From Prevotellaceae bacterium (lineage in GTDB: Bacteria > Bacteroidota > Bacteroidia > Bacteroidales > Bacteroidaceae), in the NCBI GenBank assembly GCA_030531085.1, contig JAUNOM010000016.1, forward strand, positions 1-56,416: a stretch of 56,416 nt of DNA, written 5' to 3'. A program made the position numbers and the translations under genes. Under the pieces are notes generated by a model. The model was given only the letters and a program-made list of their open reading frames with translations, searched no databases and was not told the DNA's origin. Shown one piece after another: positions 53,786 through 56,416 of this stretch (its first letter is position 1; the number at the start of each line of letters is the position of its first letter).

Positions 53786-54607
53786 ATGTCTATAAACACA
53801 TATAACAAGAGACCTTTCTGTTTGTCTGAACAAGTGGATAAACTTGAAAGCAAAGGACTGCTTTTGGATGACAAGAAAGAAGCGGAACAATTTCTTTTTG
53901 ACGTAAGCTATTATAGACTCCGTGCATATACTTATCCATTTCAAGACAACAGTGACGGTGGTGAGCACTTGTTTGTAAGGGATGACATCCATTTTTCTAA
54001 AATCATAGACCTTTACAAATTTGACCGTGACTTACGTTTCTTGCTTTTCAATGCTATTGCAAGAATTGAGGTCTCCATTCGTGCCCGTATGACACAAATC
54101 TATTCAGAGGAGAGAAGTGACAGCCATTGGTTTCTAAATAAAGAGTTATATCGTTGTGATTTTGACAAACTTATAGATGATATTGCCACTGATGTAGACC
54201 GAAGCAATGAGGAATTTATAAAGCATTATTATAATAAGTATGATGAGCCAGAATTGCCTCCATGCTGGATGTCCCTTGAAGTGGTTTCATTTGGAACGCT
54301 CAGCCGCCTTTATCAATCATTAAAGAAGGATGATAATAAGAAACGGTTAGCCCAATCATATGGCATAGCGGACATAAGTATGTTTGAAAATTGGCTTCAT
54401 GCCATCTCTAATCTTCGTAACTGCTGTGCACATCATGGCAGAATATGGAACCGCCGTTTTATGGTCAATATGGTTCTGCCCTACAATACATCACGACTGT
54501 TTATGGACAGAGAAAGTTTGAGTACAATAAAGCGTAACAAACTATTCCCATTACTGTCTGCCATTAAATACCTTTTGGATTCCATAGATGTATTTAGAAG
54601 GGTGTAA
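53786..54607 (+). CDS. Abi_2/AbiF-family abortive infection protein
   Basis: The ATG at 53786 gives 273 residues. A longer frame (from 53723) would translate the hairpin RNA and is rejected. The N-terminus (NKRPFCLSEQVDKLESKGLL) and the sequence LFDVSYYRLRAYTYPFQ are typical of the AbiD/AbiF (Abi_2) family. RNCCAHHGR carries an RxxxxH motif, the HEPN RNase signature. Such proteins limit phage growth by cutting RNA. Together with the upstream hairpin RNA, this resembles the RNA-paired Abi systems proposed as relatives of Cas13. It is AT-rich relative to the core, consistent with recent arrival. Confidence 0.8.
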   Translation: MSINTYNKRPFCLSEQVDKLESKGLLLDDKKEAEQFLFDVSYYRLRAYTYPFQDNSDGGEHLFVRDDIHFSKIIDLYKFDRDLRFLLFNAIARIEVSIRARMTQIYSEERSDSHWFLNKELYRCDFDKLIDDIATDVDRSNEEFIKHYYNKYDEPELPPCWMSLEVVSFGTLSRLYQSLKKDDNKKRLAQSYGIADISMFENWLHAISNLRNCCAHHGRIWNRRFMVNMVLPYNTSRLFMDRESLSTIKRNKLFPLLSAIKYLLDSIDVFRRV

Positions 54608-54782
54608 CCAACTGCACACAATGAGAAACACTTGCAAATAAACCGCTGATTATCAATGTTGTTTGAATTTTAACACTTCCTAGTCAGTTTTTGGTGCTTC
54701 GACATTTTCCGTATAATTTTGTGACGTATTTCTATCGCGGTGAATGTACGGGGCTTTATTTTTGCCACAAAATTCAAGTCCG

Positions 54783-54890
54783 GTGACAAAGGTTGACAAC
54801 GGTTCACAGACAGCGACAAAAGGCTGGGCGAAATGCGAAAGTTGTCACAAAAGTTAAGCAGGTTGATAACAAGTGACAATAGTTGACTTC
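54783..54890. repeat. Cluster of GTGACAA/GTTGACAA repeats
   Basis: GTGACAA occurs at 54783, inverted at 54842 and direct at 54873, with variants GTTGACAA (54792), GCGACAA (near 54813), GTTGATAA (54862) and GTTGACTT (54882). They lie just before the HTH gene of an integrase module, so recombinase or excisionase arm sites are likely. No gene is supported in 54608-54948. Confidence 0.5.
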
Positions 54891-54948
54891 CGTTCACTTC
54901 CCGATGGAATACACAGAAAAGAGTGTAAAACATTAAAATAAGGGAAGA

Positions 54949-55884
54949 ATGAAGACAACCAAGAAATGCGCATTTTGCGGCAGGACTTTCACGTCCAACA
55001 GCGGTATGCAGAAATATTGCTCCGTTAGCTGCGCTGACGAAGCCAAGAAAGAGAGAAAGAAAAGGAATGAAGATTTCCTCAAGGCTGCAGAACCTGTTAT
55101 GGGACTGAAGCAGCAGGAGTACCTCACCTTTTCCAAGGCGGCTATCCTTATGGGCTGCTCGCGCCAGTACATTTATAAGCTCGTGTCGCAGGGCAAGCTG
55201 AAAGCCTCACGTATCAGCAGCCGTATGGCTTTCATACGCAAAGCCGACATCGAAAAAATGCTGGATGGCAACCCTTATAATAAGGTAGTGTTCGGCAACC
55301 GACCGAAACCAACAATTCTTAATCAGAGTCAGAAGAAGCAAGAAACCGTACCCGTTTCTGACGAGCCTTTGACTTACCTCTCCGGTGAGGAGGTGATGTC
55401 CATTTATAAGGTAAAACAGATGTGGCTTTACACCACCGCCAAGCGAAATCAGATACCCATGTGTCGTATTGCCGGAAAGAACTATTACAGCAAAAGCCAT
55501 GTGGAGGACTGTCTTGGACTGACCGTTGACACCTCTACTATTACCGAATGGCTCACAACTGATGAAGTGTTCGAGGAGTTTGGCATGAAGGCTACAGCAA
55601 TTCGTGCCTATGCTTATCGCCACAGCATTCCCACCAAGAAGGAATACGGCATCACCTATTATTCAAAGACACACCTTGCGGAACTGCGACAAATTGATTT
55701 GGTTGAAGACGAGCGTTATTGCACCGTTGATGAGGTGTCAGAGAAATACGGACTGTCCAAAGCCAACATCCACCATATCACCAAAGTTCATGGCATAGAG
55801 AAGAAGAAAGTGGGTGTAAGAAATCTACTACTTCGTGCCGATGTAGAGCGTGCAATGGCAGAAAGATCCGCAAAAGGACTGTAA
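54949..55884 (+). CDS. Zinc-finger, triple-HTH regulator of a mobile element
   Basis: A 311-residue protein with an N-terminal zinc finger (CAFCGRTF, then YCSVSC) and three excisionase-type helix-turn-helix units: LTFSKAAILMGCSRQYIYKL (about 60-100), YLSGEEVMSIYKVKQMWLYT (about 140-180), and a third region starting WLTTDEVFEEF with VDEVSEKYGLSKANIHHITK. This architecture accompanies integrases of Bacteroides mobilisable elements and may act in excision. It lies 213 nt before a tyrosine recombinase gene in the same direction. Confidence 0.75.
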   Translation: MKTTKKCAFCGRTFTSNSGMQKYCSVSCADEAKKERKKRNEDFLKAAEPVMGLKQQEYLTFSKAAILMGCSRQYIYKLVSQGKLKASRISSRMAFIRKADIEKMLDGNPYNKVVFGNRPKPTILNQSQKKQETVPVSDEPLTYLSGEEVMSIYKVKQMWLYTTAKRNQIPMCRIAGKNYYSKSHVEDCLGLTVDTSTITEWLTTDEVFEEFGMKATAIRAYAYRHSIPTKKEYGITYYSKTHLAELRQIDLVEDERYCTVDEVSEKYGLSKANIHHITKVHGIEKKKVGVRNLLLRADVERAMAERSAKGL

Positions 55885-56097
55885 ATTCGTTCCTTTTCCA
55901 TTGATAACACGATTATCCGTCAATTATCATCATTAATTGCCATCAACGGCATATCATTCAGTTCCTTTGCAAAAGCGAAAACAGGCTGCACCTCGGCATA
56001 ATTCAAATAAATTTGATTCTGCTCTCAGTTTGCACTGTCTTTGCAGCGTGGAGATAGTCTCCACCAAGTAACATTCATAAATAACAAAGAAAAGACT

Positions 56098-56416
56098 ATG
56101 AGTAATATCTGTAAGACCGTGAACCTTTACACACGGAAAATCAAGGGCGGCAAGATGCTGTCCTACTTCCTCGACTATTATCCCGGCTACCGTGACGAGA
56201 CCACCAACAAGGTGCTGCGCCATGAATCGCTCGGCATCTACATCTACGCTCACCCGAAGACACAGCGTGAGAAGGACTACAACGCACGACTGTCAGAGAA
56301 AGCTGAAGCACTGCGATGCCGCCGCTATGAGGAGATTGTAAATGAGCGTTACGAGTTCTTCGACAAGAACAAGCTGAACGGCAGTTTCATTGATTACTTC
56401 AAGAAGTACGCAGGAA
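56098..56416 (+). CDS. Tyrosine recombinase, partial (runs off window)
   Basis: The ATG at 56098 opens a frame that reads MSNICKTVNLYTRKIKGGKM, then LSYFLDYYPGYRDE and ESLGIYIYAHPKTQREKDYN, the arm-binding N-terminus of Bacteroides phage-type integrases (SAM_5 group). It is open to the edge of the window, so the catalytic part is not visible. It follows the triple-HTH gene and should start a second mobile element extending to the right. Confidence 0.85.
   Translation, partial: MSNICKTVNLYTRKIKGGKMLSYFLDYYPGYRDETTNKVLRHESLGIYIYAHPKTQREKDYNARLSEKAEALRCRRYEEIVNERYEFFDKNKLNGSFIDYFKKYAG

Larger units (their letters stand above)
53700..56416. mobile_element. Start of a second integrative element (partial)
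   Basis: From the end of the glycosidase operon leader the composition becomes AT-rich. The genes are an Abi protein with RNA leader, repeat-type recombinase sites, a triple-HTH regulator and an integrase, all on the plus strand. The exact left boundary is not resolved. The Abi locus could be cargo of this element or a separate insertion. Confidence 0.5.

Overview
The window comes from a Bacteroidales chromosome, most likely Prevotellaceae. The evidence is the Bacteroidetes-type -7 box (TAnnTTTG) ahead of several genes, very weak Shine-Dalgarno signals, an UpxY antiterminator, an EF-G2 paralogue, a class III fructose-bisphosphatase, a malic enzyme-PTA fusion, and secreted glycosidases with C-termini resembling the type IX secretion tail. 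It has three parts: an AT-rich integrated island (1 to about 11.5 kb), a core block (about 12.4-53.1 kb), and the start of a second mobile element (about 53.6-56.4 kb).

Left island, almost all on the minus strand. Read in the transcribed direction it begins with a CTnDOT-like tyrosine recombinase (11176-9887) and a small HTH protein. An orphan UpxY/NusG-like antiterminator follows, behind a long, strongly structured leader with its own promoter and terminator-like hairpin. Next come a truncated DUF445 gene and a tightly packed, partly overlapping run of genes: an ECF-like sigma factor, an acidic anti-sigma-like protein, a C39-like cysteine peptidase, a 69-aa membrane-type peptide, an acidic protein with a Cys/His zinc-binding tail, a coiled-coil protein, an 861-aa dynamin-like GTPase, a 216-aa unknown and a 130-aa unknown. 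I do not recognise this run as a described system. It is the best candidate here for something new: a self-regulated, protease-containing, membrane-acting dynamin system carried on a mobile island. A broken DUF1232 gene lies at the left edge.

Core block. EF-G2 (GTPase motifs degenerate) is followed by a cobalamin riboswitch that heads a biotin-dependent acyl-CoA carboxylase operon (biotin carboxylase, biotin carrier, carboxyltransferase). The histidine genes hisH-hisA-hisF-hisI-hisE follow, with hisI and hisE as separate genes, then ftsE, aspartate kinase and lysA, two glycosyltransferases, fbp, a small membrane protein and a GNAT acetyltransferase. After an intergenic repeat come a TPR protein and a solute-binding lipoprotein (minus strand), then radA, maeB, maf and a lipoprotein. 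A minus-strand operon ligA-coaW-ATP-grasp-GH43 comes next, with trmD diverging from ligA. Last is a two-gene glycosidase operon (GH30-like with lectin and LamG-like modules, then a GH128-like enzyme).

Right end. An Abi_2/AbiF-type HEPN protein sits behind a promoter whose transcript would begin with a compact hairpin RNA, a layout that resembles RNA-paired Abi toxins. A zinc-finger/triple-HTH protein and a tyrosine recombinase (cut by the window edge) follow, preceded by a cluster of GTGACAA-type repeats.

A structured repeat of about 290 bp is present twice in opposite orientation (11595-11887 and 30326-30616). Both copies end in a long A/T-flanked hairpin, and both have a conserved internal inverted repeat. 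A diverged relative may lie at 53390-53500. I saw no tRNA, rRNA or CRISPR array.
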